Origin: Isoetes taiwanensis
Lineage: Eukaryota; Streptophyta; Lycopodiopsida; Isoetales; Isoetaceae
Length of the DNA: 64,000 nt
Assembly (NCBI GenBank): GCA_021234155.1
Contig: JAJEKV010000010.1
Coordinates: 15,176,189 to 15,240,188 of the forward strand
Direction: 5' to 3'
Numbering within the stretch: the first letter of the stretch is position 1; each line of letters starts with the position of its first letter. Made by a program: the position numbers and the translations under genes. The notes beneath the pieces are model-generated. The model did no database searches, had not been told where the DNA came from, and saw nothing but the letters and a program-made list of their open reading frames with translations. Of this stretch, positions 44,358 to 54,480 are shown piece after piece.

Positions 44358-46275
44358 ATCGCTCTCTCCCAACCCCGCTCCATCTTTCACACAAGAACTA
44401 TAACTCAATGCTTCACCATTTGCCCTCATAATGCTGTCGCTATGGAGCCTTCACCCCTGCTTCGCACTCACCTCGCCGGGTCCTTAACGCATCTCAAAAC
44501 CCAATCGGCACGATATATTAAACGCATCACCAAGGCCATTTGAATCTTCATGATCCCATGGTTCCGCCATATATCAATAGGGCTTTGTTAGATGTGCATG
44601 CTTACCAAGAAAACTTACAATGGATGCGTAAATCAACTCCCCGGGTTGAAAATAAAGTGGACCTCCGTGATGTTACCATTACGGCGTAAGAGTAGTAGGC
44701 ACTAAGTGGTGGTACAAAATCAAAAGTAAGGTCCATGGGCGTTCTAGCCAATTCAAAAGCCATATTAGTGGCACGCTGGATTTTCCTGTATTGTGTAAGA
44801 GGAAACTTCCCCCATAATAAAATTAGCCACCATCATTCTCTTGGCTATGACAACCGGCCATGATCCTGAAATCCACTGTGATGGATGTTCACAATGCTTT
44901 CCTTCACGATGGAGACATACAGAGGAACTATATATTGAGCTCCTCAAGATTACATACCACTGTGCTCCAGCACTTGCGTGCAAGCCCGTGAGAGGGCTAA
45001 GATGTTCTCAAACAATTCACTGTATAGAAAAATGGGCAATTCTTATTAATTTGGCTTAGCCAGTATACAAGATACTAATCTATGTCAAGTAAACCCCATA
45101 CTTTGATGATACTTTATCATTGTAAGTAATTCACCCCGCCCTAATGAAGTTCAATGTGCACTTTCTTTGTCTAAAAGTTTGTAATCCATGATTTGCATGA
45201 ATTCACGCTGTTTCTGTTCAATCATATATATTTGAAACTAACGATTTTTTTGGCTTGATCAAGAGATAGCATCAACGATTCACCAAATTTGATTATGCTA
45301 AATAGCAGGGTCAGTAACATCAATGGACACAGTCTCCGCATCTTCATTGAGCCATCATGTGCCACTCCTGCGAGCCACCATAGTTTGGATCTTTCCTTAC
45401 CAGCATCATAGGATGTTTAAATTCATATCCGATGGTGTCCACTAGACTTGATCTTCTTTGTAGGCCTCTCACCATTTCATGGCCAAGCCCCCTCGCCAAG
45501 TCATTGATGCTCTCGAGTGTGTCCCGCTGGCCATTCTCATCTAATCGCCGCATTGTTTTTAGGGGATGGCCATAAATCTACCCCGACATATGTCCGGGTT
45601 AACCAATCGCTGCCTCGCTTCGCTCAAAAGACAATCTGCTTTTGCATGTTTTTCATCGATCTTGCTTGATCCATGCCTCAAACCACATCGGCCTCGATAG
45701 AATGAGGTTTGTAGGGGCTGACAAGACGATTCCAATGGTGTTTTGCACCGCATTAAACCACTAAGAAGCTGATTGTAAGCTCTATTCAAAGACCAAAGAT
45801 GTTAAAACATAGTCCCACTTCAATCGGGTATTATCCCGCTGGCCAAAAAATTGTGGGTTAGCTCATGAGACAAAAGTGTGGTGTTTCCATTGATACCGGG
45901 GAGTAGATATACCTATTCCATTTTATAACCATATCCCACTTCCAAGTTTGCTCCATGGACACTTCAATTATACACCTAAATTAAGGAGGATAACACATCC
46001 ACATTTTGATATTTCCACGCGATCACCACATTGAGTTCCAAGAAATATCTGCTGTACCGCGAATCCATCCACTATGGAAATGGTGGCTCTGATATACACT
46101 CCAACAAGTCCCGAGACAATACATCCTGACTCTATCACGGGTAGTCTTGAAGCTGAATATATTGCCGCTTAGAAATGGCTGCCAGCCAAAATGGCTACAC
46201 AAAATTTTCTTTGAACTTGACTTCGTGAGGGAGTTTCGAATACCATTTTATTGTGATAATCGGCGGCATTGCCTT
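44358..46275 (+). pseudogene. Copia relic: RT and RNase H, left part
   Basis: In shifting plus frames: KWWYKIKVRSMGVLANS (44,710-44,760; family K-W-V-x-K-I-K-x-x-x-D-G-x-x-x-R-x-K-A), ATIILLAMTT then EIHCDGCSQCF (worn Q-M-D-V-x-x-A-F), EELYIELLK at about 44,925, and near 46,190-46,270 WLHKIFFELDFVREFRIPFY followed by CDN. The last is the RNase H W-L-x-x-L-L-x-E-L then Y-C-D-N-x-A-A box. The reading stops at 46,275 where the Mutator-like element begins and resumes at 53,860. The LINE at 37.6-44.3 kb seems to sit in the INT-RT linker of this relic. Confidence 0.75.
46267..46275 (+). repeat. 9-bp target-site duplication, left copy
   Basis: CATTGCCTT directly left of the inverted repeat end GGCTCG. 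The same nine bases follow the right end at 53,860-53,868. In the copia frame they encode the A-L-A of N-Q-A-A-L-A, so the duplication is confirmed by the interrupted protein. Confidence 0.9.
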
Positions 46276-46540
46276 GGCTCGATACTTTTACCCTGTTTCG
46301 ATCCCAGATAAATTTACCTACCGATCCTCGTGGTCTCCTCGACGTCCGTCGGAGACTCTGCTCGAGGTGCCGCAGACGCCACGCCGCCCGTACTCATCCC
46401 TGGCCGCCCAACTCTCGCGGTAATCGCTACGCCCGCGCTTCTCGGTATCCTCGGCTCGATCATCCACGCATCCCTCCTCCGGATCCCTACTTGGCCGCCG
46501 GTCGTTAACGGCGGACGTTATCCGGCCGAGGTGATCCTCT
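46276..46540 (+). repeat. MULE terminal inverted repeat, left
   Basis: Starts GGCTCGATACTTTTACCC and aligns with the reverse complement of the right end over at least 200 bases. Shared blocks include ATAAATTTACC, GGAGAC, GCAGACGCCACG, CATCCC and the first TCCTC hairpin. The full TIR probably continues through the hairpin array to about 47.1 kb. Confidence 0.85.
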
Positions 46541-47130
46541 CCTCCGGGATTCCTGCTAATTCCTGACGCCGATCCCTCCTCCCCGATCAATCTCATCGGT
46601 AATGATAACGGCGACGAACTACCGAAGTTATTGATCCCCACCGGATCTCGCACCACGGACGCTGATCCTCCTCCGGATCAACACCTCGTCAGTATTATCG
46701 ATAAACGGACGGACTCCATCCGGCCGAGGTGATCCCTCCTCCTGATCACCCTACTATATCGATAATCCATGACGCTATCCGGCCGAGGTGATCCTCCTCC
46801 GGATCCCCGGACACTTCGGGACGCTGGATCCCTCCCTTCCGATCACCCCCATCGAAGCCGATAACGGCGACGCTTATCCGTTACTGTGGATCCCTCCTCC
46901 CCAGATCCCATTGTCATTTGCCCCTCGTGGATTCCGGACATTTAATATGAGAATGTTTGACGGTGAGAGATATCGTATGGACTAATCAGTGGTCTAAGTT
47001 TGAATTGTTCTTACGTAACGGACAAACCAATACAATGAGAACGCGGACGTTTCCGACCACCTCCCGATCACCATCCGAGGTGGTTCATCCCCGCTGTCCG
47101 ACGAAGTAGCCGGTGGCATGGAGGAGGATG
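46480..47130 (+). repeat. GATC-hairpin array, left (TCCTC loop)
   Basis: Many copies of a short imperfect palindrome of the form GGATCCCTCCTCCGGGATC, mixed with GATAAC/TTATC-type hairpins and CGGCCGAGGTGATC linkers. Spacing is irregular (about 50-90 bases). The loop strand reads TCCTC in this array, the reverse complement of the right array, as expected inside inverted repeats. Confidence 0.82.
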
Positions 47131-48354
47131 CAATGCGGCCGGGTACGCGGCAGCCATGGACGAAAGTTAGAGCGTATAGAGAAGAGGTAAGTTCAAGGGC
47201 TTTAAAGAAGCCGCTCTCTATTTGTGTTTAATGTTTTATTTGCCTGTGGTCGATACGTTCGAAAACAAGCTTGTCATTTTCTCGCTTGTTCTTATTTCCA
47301 GCCTTAGGGTCAGGATACGTTCTAAACACCTCCAAATGGCCTCGCTTGATCATGGCGGTGAAGTTGTGGTTTGTGGTGAACACCTCCCAGAAGAGATAAT
47401 ACAGCAGCCAGCATTGGGTGCAAGGAAGATTGTCGATGAACAAGGTCACATTCACTAACTTCTCAAGAAGGTGAGGCAGTATGCAAAGTGAACGCGACTC
47501 TTAGGGCAAGGGACTATACTTTGTGAACGGGCACACAAGAACCGGCATTGCTAGACTGTCCTCGGGAGCTAAGGGCAATCCTATGTAAGCACCAAGTTAA
47601 GGTCATGCAAATGTTAAGCAACCACAGGATCAAGATCTTTTACGTGTGCTTGATCTCAATGGGTCAATTTGTGGGGCATGGACTACTTGAGGCCATGAGG
47701 ATCATGGGGCCTCATGGGGAGGAGTCTCACATACTAAGATGTGGTTGAGATTAAGCTTGGACGAAGCCTCCCTCCTCAAAAGGAGGCAAGGATTAACCTC
47801 GATAAGACAAGGAGATCTTTACAAGAAGTCATTGCCAGAGTGATGTCAAGGGCGTAAAAGATCCAAAGCATGCTAATCAGAACCCGATTCACTCAAGGAG
47901 ACAACTCGACACGGGCTTCGAAAGAATGGATGATGTTGGCCACACGTTCTTAACGTAACCATAACATGTATCCCCACCAATGCGCTGAAGAGGAGTGTGG
48001 TAATATTTGCAAGGCCGGAAGCCCCACAGAAATTGGGAAGAGGAAAGACAAGAAAACCAAGAAGAGTTGGAAGCAAGTTGAGATGGAGGGCTCAAGTAGA
48101 GAATGGAATGCGGAGTTTGTTGTTGTTTAATGCTCATTGACAATCTCATGAGCTTCATTGTCTTGTTAATTGTTCAGTCAAGTTTAGAGTTTTGTAAAAT
48201 GCAGGGTATAAATAAATCAATATTCACCTATGTATCATAGTCATTGTCAATGTTATCAATGCTATTGTTAGGAGTTAAATGTTAGGATAATTTAGAACCT
48301 TTGAGTTAAATGTTTAATGTTTAGAGTTGTGACCATAGGAAAAAATCGATAAAA
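47131..48354. other. MULE interior, first segment
   Basis: Contains a splice-donor-like GAAGAGGTAAGTTC (47,184-47,197) and an acceptor-like TTATTTCCAG (47,293-47,302), which could bound a ~110-base intron. Open frames of 66-78 codons (47,222-47,748) have no family I recognise. A basic patch, GKRKDKKTKKSWKQ, lies near 48,045. It could be a captured gene piece or worn transposase. Confidence 0.35.
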
Positions 48355-48620
48355 GGTATCGGGATCCCTCGATCTCCGCTGGCCCGGGTCAAGGGTGATG
48401 AGATCCCGTCCTCCGGATCTCGCTGCACAAATTTCCGTGATCCCGTTTCTCCCGATCCCGCTGGCCCTCATTGATGAGATCCCGTCCTCGATCACATATC
48501 GGGTTATAATCTGGATCCCTCCTCCCGATCACACACCGTTTATAATGATCCCTCCTCCGGGATCCTCTCGGCCCGGCCCGGCCGGTGATCCCGCCCTCCC
48601 GGATCACTGTGATTGAATAT
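48355..48620 (+). repeat. GATC-hairpin array, inner 1 (TCCTC loop)
   Basis: Compact array of GATCCCTCCTCCGGGATC-type units (for example around 48,410, 48,475, 48,515, 48,545 and 48,590), same orientation as the left end. It is internal, more than 2 kb from the TIR tip. Confidence 0.8.
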
Positions 48621-49604
48621 GTTAATATATTATTTTATCATATTCCTAACCATTGACAGGCGTCTTGGAATAACCATTGAAATATCCCTAATCCATTAAT
48701 AAGCTTTGAAACATTGAACTTAATACAATGGCTTAAACCGACATTCCAATTCGAATCACTAATCTCCCGGTGACTTTTGCCATGGCTTCCGCCTCGACGT
48801 CCTCCTCGCCATATATCCGGGTAATAATCGCTAGGTAGTCTCCTACATCATGTGATCAAAAAAATATCGCATGGCTGGCCTCGCACTCTCTTAGGACATC
48901 CCCCGACGATCCTTCTTTTCGTTCTCTCGTGCCATACATTTCTAAGTAGCTTTAGGGTGTTGTCTTCCTGCATAACGCCCGGTGAAGCAAACTTTCCAAA
49001 GCCTTGCCCCTCGATAATACACTTCTTCAATTCCCAGCAATGCCCCTATGGGCTATCGCTCTTACCACCGGGAGCATAGTCAAGAGGCCTAGGGGTCTCC
49101 CTCAATTCCCCATTCTCCTCCTCGCGATGAAGCATGAGAGGGATCATGAAAGATTACTATGAAAGTAGAACATGAATATGAAGCTTACTGAACGCTTTGA
49201 TGCCGCCGCCATGAGCTCTAGGCTCCACATCCTCTCCTCAATTTCATTCAAGTGGGACGAATATCCTCAAGTCTATGTGGCATTGATGGCACCGCTTCCT
49301 CAAAGAACTCCGCTATCGGTCCTCACCATTTTCATTTGAACAAGACGCGAATTGAACCCAGAGATCAAGCACGTAACCTCAACTCGAGAGACTCCCACTT
49401 CACTCAACTTCTACCAAGATCGCTAAGTAAGGCATGAGTATATATAGATTCTCATGAGCCAATCGTTGTACTAACCGGCTGTACAACGCTTAAGCCATGA
49501 ATTCAATTTCTAAAGGTAAGACCATAGGGATAAAAGGTTTTGAGTTTAGCCAAGTTAAGACCATTGAGCCTTGGACCATAGTGTACCAAAAGTAATAAAA
49601 TACG
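48621..49604. other. MULE interior, second segment, gag-like patch
   Basis: On the minus strand, 49,110 down to 48,900, translation gives PRPLDYAPGGKSDSP, then HCWELKKCIIEGQGFGKFAS. The H-C-W-x-L-K-x-x-I-x-x-L-I pattern is typical of the Gag end of some plant gypsy elements (F-H-x-x-x-G-H-x-T-x-x-C-W-x-L-K). It may be a captured or nested gypsy fragment. The rest of the segment is unassigned. Confidence 0.4.
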
Positions 49605-49935
49605 CGGTGGATCCCTCCTCCGGATCCTGTCGTTACAGTGATCCTGGCCCTCCTGATCACATATACACTAAAACGGATCCTCCTCCTCCGATCCTGCCAC
49701 CGCCAGACTTTTGATCCCGCCTCCTGATCACACATTCAGGAACGGATCTCTCCTCCTGATCCGCTACCGCCTACTTGGTGGATCCTCCTCGGGATTCCGT
49801 CACCGCTGGTGGATCCCTCCTCCGATCCCGCTCACCAAGGCTTAGTGATCTCGCCCTCCTGATCACACACCCTTAAAATAGATCCCATCCTCGATCTCGG
49901 CCCGGCCGCCACATCCCGGCCCGATCACAAGATTC
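49605..49935 (+). repeat. GATC-hairpin array, inner 2 (TCCTC loop)
   Basis: Units such as GGATCCCTCCTCCGGATCC, TGATCCTGGCCCTCCTGATCAC and GATCCCGCCTCCTGATCAC, with GATCACACA linkers, again in left-end orientation. Confidence 0.8.
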
Positions 49936-52900
49936 AACATGTTAATATATATTCAAGATTCAACATATTTAATGTTAATATATGTTAAATCCATTGAAAT
50001 TATGAATGCATTATTAACCATTGAATATGTCTTAAACTTTGATGTTGAAAGGTGGAAGCTTTCAAGCATTATTCTTTGGTGCAAGAGCCATTGCCAAAAG
50101 CCAAAATTACATTCAATTGTTCCAGCTTTTATACATTGAAGACTGATGAAGATATTCACATTCAAGAGAATTATATCTCAAGTGTTCCGTATTCATATTC
50201 AAGAAAATATCTCGATTCAAGTTTTTGAGATATTCACATTCACAACTTGTAGATCTTTACCGTAATGTCAAGGACCATAAAATGTTAAGTGGGTCCGATC
50301 CCGCTATCACCCGTGGTCACCCTCGGGTAAGTAAAAGGTGGACTTCCTCGCACTAAGCAATCATGTAGTTTCGAGCATTATCTTGAAGCCCTGACTCTCA
50401 TGCAATCTATGTCTTCTTTTGAACCAATCACTTGCGACCGACTGCGATTAAAACATGAATTTAGCCATGAACCTAAAATTTGCCTAAAAAAAAAAAAAGA
50501 AACAAGAAACATAAACTCAAAGACTCACATTATCCCTCCTGCTAACGGGATGTCTTACCAAATTTCTTCACATAATTTATACATACACACCTCATTCAAA
50601 TTATTGTGCCGCTTGGGGAGTTTCTAATGGAATGTGGTGCATTATGCAATGCACTTCTCATGCCTCCACCTCTTAAACACGCCCTGCGGAGGAATCCTAG
50701 TATGAATAAGAAATTAGCTTCAATCATAATGCAAAAGATTAAATATTTCCGAGATAGAGAGGAATACTTACAGTTGTCACAAATTTCTGTAGATGTAATG
50801 CAAGGGAGCATATGAATCCAAGGTGCGTAATGCAAGGGCGTGGCTTCCAAACCGAAAGACACCAGCCATCAAATACCAAGATGAAAAGGTCTAATGGCCA
50901 CTCAAGAAATAGCACTTGAAAGGCAATTAGAATAGATTTAAAACTTAAATAATCAAGTGATCCGAGTTTACCCAAGATTGGATGAATATAATAGGAATTG
51001 TGTTGTCTGATCTTCCACCGCAGTTCTACCAAACAAATGTGGATGAGCTTAAGTAAACTGCCATAAGCCCCCCGGCCAACCCTACTTCTTGCTTCCACTC
51101 AAGAACAGTCTCGACGCAAAGCAGATGCAAGAACACATGATGGCACCTTTTCGATTGGAATTGAGTGCATCATTCCCCGGTATAAACCAATTGAGCAATT
51201 GAGTGAAATGAAAACTGAAATTGAAGAAACTTAAGAACTTAAAACTTACAGAGATAAGAACCACGCAACTGAGTCCATTATCGCCTCCAGATCCCCAAGG
51301 CCGGCAAGGGATTGTCATAAATTTTAGGGCCTCTCATTTTGGATGTAAAACTCGACATTGCCGACTTGTCACTCACCTTGATGAAGGGCTCTCAACCACC
51401 ATTGTGGAAATTTAATGTGAAGGGCACTGCCATCGACGTGGCATCAACACCTCTTTGGTAGTCCAAAACAATCTAGGAAAAATGTGGATCGACAGAGTAC
51501 AAATGATACAAAGATAATCTTGCCGGGTTTGGGAATATTGTTCTCGAGCTCACCAGAGGATCCGGGTTAGGGCCATGAATTCGGATTTAGGAGGAGGTTT
51601 TGGGGTTTTGATCCGCATCGATGCCTCCTGGTGAATTTTTGGGCCCCGGCTTTGGCAACACAAAGTTTAGGCAAGCAGCCTTTAGGCAAGCAAGGTGTTT
51701 AGCAAGGGGATCTTAATGCTTACTCCTGGCCGATGTCACCACATCATCGGGTCCAATTGGCTTTGCTCCCTGCTCTTGGTTAGTGGAGACCCAAAGCTCA
51801 TCATCGAGATTAAATTTTGGTGCCTCACCGATCCTGCCTTTATCCTCGACCGCAGAATTGTTGGCTTCCACCACTCTGTTTCTTCCTCCAAGACCCCAGA
51901 ACTAATGAAGGCTCTCTCATTCCTTTTACTCCAGAAGACCCATTTCAATTTGTTTCATCGGGCTACCACTCAAAGATGTTCTCGCCCCTCTCGCACTTTC
52001 GCAAGCGAGGCTGTGGGCATATTTATAGTCCGATCCATGCTTCGCCACGTAAATCTTTGTGATAACTCCTCTTTCCGATTGGCATTCGTCTTTGGCTGCT
52101 CGTGATTGGGCAATGAATACGGGTTTGGATCCTCCCCCTCGGGCGCATCGTGAACCCGCCACCTTATCAACCAAGGCATGCACTCAAACCTGCGGATTTC
52201 GAAGCTCAACCTTCCTGGAGTACTTTGGTGCACCATCAACTAAGCACTTCCATCTCTTTGCCACCGATCAGAATCGTAATCGGGCCTTTTCATTCAAGTA
52301 ACTCGCGACGTCGCCAGTTTCCATGACAACACCTCCTTATCGGCCCCTTCCTCATTCAAATCGCTTCAGCCAGTTTGAGCGTCACGTAAGCTCGCTCTTT
52401 CACCTCCTCCAGGATTCTTCCTCAATCACCGATTTTCCTCCCTTCATCCAATTTTGTTGCCCCGACGCTTTAGGGATCGTTCCTGCGATCCGAACTACAT
52501 CAGGTAGACTCCTCCGACCGAATGCATATGAAATACTTCAAGACAAAGACTTCAAAACCGGTAAGGTTGAGGTCAATTTCCAGTTTGGCGATTCATTCAT
52601 CCGCAGTTTCACGCAGAAGCTCTTAGTAAAGAATAGTAGGAAATAGGTAAAACTTGATATAACAGATCGAAGGTCGATTTACCTCCGTGAATCAAGTATC
52701 ATTGTGAGGTAAACGAGGGTAAACGATCAAAGTAGCCAATAATGGTGCTCGCCGCCGCCTCTAATAAAAACCATCGCGGTACGAGGAACTTCTAGAGCCA
52801 ATCGCTGGTATTCCGCCTGCACTTGACTCTTCGAATCGACCTGAGTGCTCGGGCCAACCGTATCCCAAGGTCCTACGCATGGGATCGTGATCACACGCAT

Positions 52901-53060
52901 AATATCATTAATGGCCCCGTCCAATTTTAATTATGTACCAAAGTTGCCGCCGGCTCGGGATCCCTGAGGATTCAGATAAATCACCGGATTCACTGGTCGA
53001 CAAGAAACCACCGGAAAGTGCATCTAACGCTGACAACTCCCGCCCACTCGCCACCTACAT
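49936..53060. other. MULE interior, third segment
   Basis: About 3.1 kb. It starts with an AT-rich ATATGTTAATATAT repeat patch. Open frames include 119 codons minus (50,739-51,098), 136 codons plus (51,695-52,105) and 107 codons plus (52,323-52,646, ends KVEVNFQFGDSFIRSFTQKL). The last has natural composition but I cannot assign a family. No MULE transposase box was found on either strand. Confidence 0.4.
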
Positions 53061-53700
53061 ATATAAATCGGGATCCCGGAGGAGGGATCGCCACGGCTGA
53101 TAGCGTCCGGCTTCGTTATCGCCTACTCTGAGGGGACGATCCCGAGGAGGGGATCACCACGGGCGATAGCCCGCCAAGTATCGCCCACCGGGAGGGGATC
53201 CCGGCGAGGGTGATCACTCACCGATAGCTGGCCCCGCCGCTATCAGCCACTGGGGTGATCCCGAGGAGGGATCCTCACCGGTGCCCGGGATCCCGAGGAG
53301 GGGATCACCTCTACGGATAGCGCCCCATGCTATCACCACGTCGGGTGATCCCGAGTGGGATCACCTCGCCGGATAGGGTCCGGCCATTATCGCCTAATGT
53401 CAGTGACTCGCTGGATAGGGTCCGCCAGTTATCACTAATTACCGGGTGATCCCGAGGAGGGGATCCGCTGGCCCGGTGCCTCGATCCCGGAGGTGGGGAT
53501 CAACTCGCGGATTGCGGCCCGCTTCGTCGGGCTCATCACGGGTGTGATTCTCGAGGAGGGGATCCTCACCGGGTGCTCGGGATCCGGAGGAGGGGATCAC
53601 CGACGCGATAACGCCTCACTGGCACGCCAACACTGCGGGGATCCCGAGGAGGATCGCGGATGATCCCTGAGGCGGATCTCGGTGGCGCGACGTCATGATT
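53060..53700 (-). repeat. GATC-hairpin array, right (GAGGA loop)
   Basis: About ten GATCCCgaggaGGGATC hairpins (for example 53,070-53,089 and 53,138-53,155) alternate with GATAgc...TATC hairpins (for example 53,097-53,121 and 53,163-53,184). The array is inverted relative to those at 46.5, 48.4 and 49.6 kb. Confidence 0.85.
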
Positions 53701-53859
53701 GCACGGGGTTTGACTGGCTGGGATGGTCTCACGACGTGGCGTCTGCCGTACCGTAACGCGGGTCTCCAAATAACCCTCGTCAGGGGAGACTCCGGATCCC
53801 TGAGGCCGGTAAATTTTATTCTGATCACCGTAATCAAGGGTAAAAGGTATCCCCGAGCC
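53600..53859 (-). repeat. MULE terminal inverted repeat, right
   Basis: Reverse complement starts GGCTCGGGGATACCTTTTAC and matches the left TIR tip. Differences from the left copy are mainly short indels. Confidence 0.85.
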
Positions 53860-53868
53860 CATTGCCTT
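53860..53868 (+). repeat. 9-bp target-site duplication, right copy
   Basis: CATTGCCTT, identical to 46,267-46,275. Confidence 0.9.
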
Positions 53869-54060
53869 GGCTAAAGATTCAAAAGTTTCACAATAAATCA
53901 AGGCGATGTCAAGGTCGTGATATCATTTCCCGAGGGAAAAGTTCAGAAGGCGCGATTTATGCTCCTCATTGCAGCACTCCAAAAATATGGCGTACCGCAT
54001 TAGTTCACAAACTTCCCTATGACCAAATCTTAACTTCCATAAGCAACAACACCATATTCT
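53869..54060 (+). pseudogene. Copia relic RNase H, right part
   Basis: Continues the relic cut at 46,275. Translation in shifting frames gives ALAKDSKVSQ, YHFPREK, LCSSLQHSKN (worn H-C-S-T-x-x-N) and HKLPYDQI (end of the A-D-x-x-T-K-x-L box). This is the C-terminal RNase H part of copia polyproteins and shows that the transposon landed in its middle. Confidence 0.78.
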
Positions 54061-54067
54061 TCTCTCA

Positions 54068-54145
54068 CGACTTGCCTCGCTGATTTGTTCGGCCGACTTG
54101 CCTCGGCAGCCTTCTCGGCCGACTTGCCCGCAGCCTGGGTCTTAT
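54068..54145 (+). repeat. 26-base tandem repeat CGACTTGCC
   Basis: CGACTTGCCTCGCTGATTTG, CGACTTGCCTCGGCAGCCTT and CGACTTGCCCGCAGCC start at 54,068, 54,094 and 54,120, an exact 26-base period. A fourth partial copy (GATGACTTGCCTCC) lies at about 54,164. It directly follows the copia RNase H end. Confidence 0.8.
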
Positions 54146-54229
54146 TCCGTTGATTCTTGCTCGATGACTTGCCTCCTCAAGTATTTAGATTGTCGCTACG
54201 CTGAACATCACATTGGGCTAGTATATGTG

Positions 54230-54480
54230 AATGCGGCCTCAGAAACTTTCAAGTATATGTTTTCGCTGGACATCATCCTCAATTCAAACATATTATGTCC
54301 TATATCCTTCATGTCAAATTGCAGGAGACAATTAAGGGATCAGAACACCGCACCGCTCATATTCAAGTAGTTCATACCGCCGCCTCCCACCCTTTATAAA
54401 ACTTGCCTCGGTGACCACCACTTCCTCCTCCCAAATTTTTGTCCCCAAGGATCTTTGTATGCTTTCTACAACATGCTTAG
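54230..54480 (+). pseudogene. Second copia RNase H tail
   Basis: Plus-strand patches read FKHIMSYILHVKLQE, RTAHIQVVHTAA and KLASVTTTSS. The family layout is K-H-I-x-x-x-x-H-x-x-R-E, then V-x-T-x-x-Q-x-A-D-x-x-T-K-x-L. As the relic that ends at about 54,060 already has this box, this is a separate or duplicated copia tail. Confidence 0.55.

Larger units (their letters stand above)
46276..53859. mobile_element. Mutator-like (MULE) DNA transposon, 7.58 kb
   Basis: Defined by a 9-bp target duplication (CATTGCCTT), matching ends GGCTCG, and long terminal inverted repeats. Nine-base duplications with long TIRs are the signature of the Mutator superfamily. Removing the element and one duplication copy restores continuity of a copia RNase H (N-Q-A-A-L-A then A-K-D-S-K). 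No MULE transposase motif (DDE core or SWIM finger) was found, so it is probably non-autonomous or too decayed. The ends and two inner segments consist of closely packed GATC hairpins. Inner sequence includes possible captured fragments. Confidence 0.85.

Noticed and set aside
46480-53700. CRISPR-like arrays of short repeats
   Set aside because: Units are imperfect palindromes with irregular spacing, lie in inverted orientation at transposon ends, and the host is a plant.
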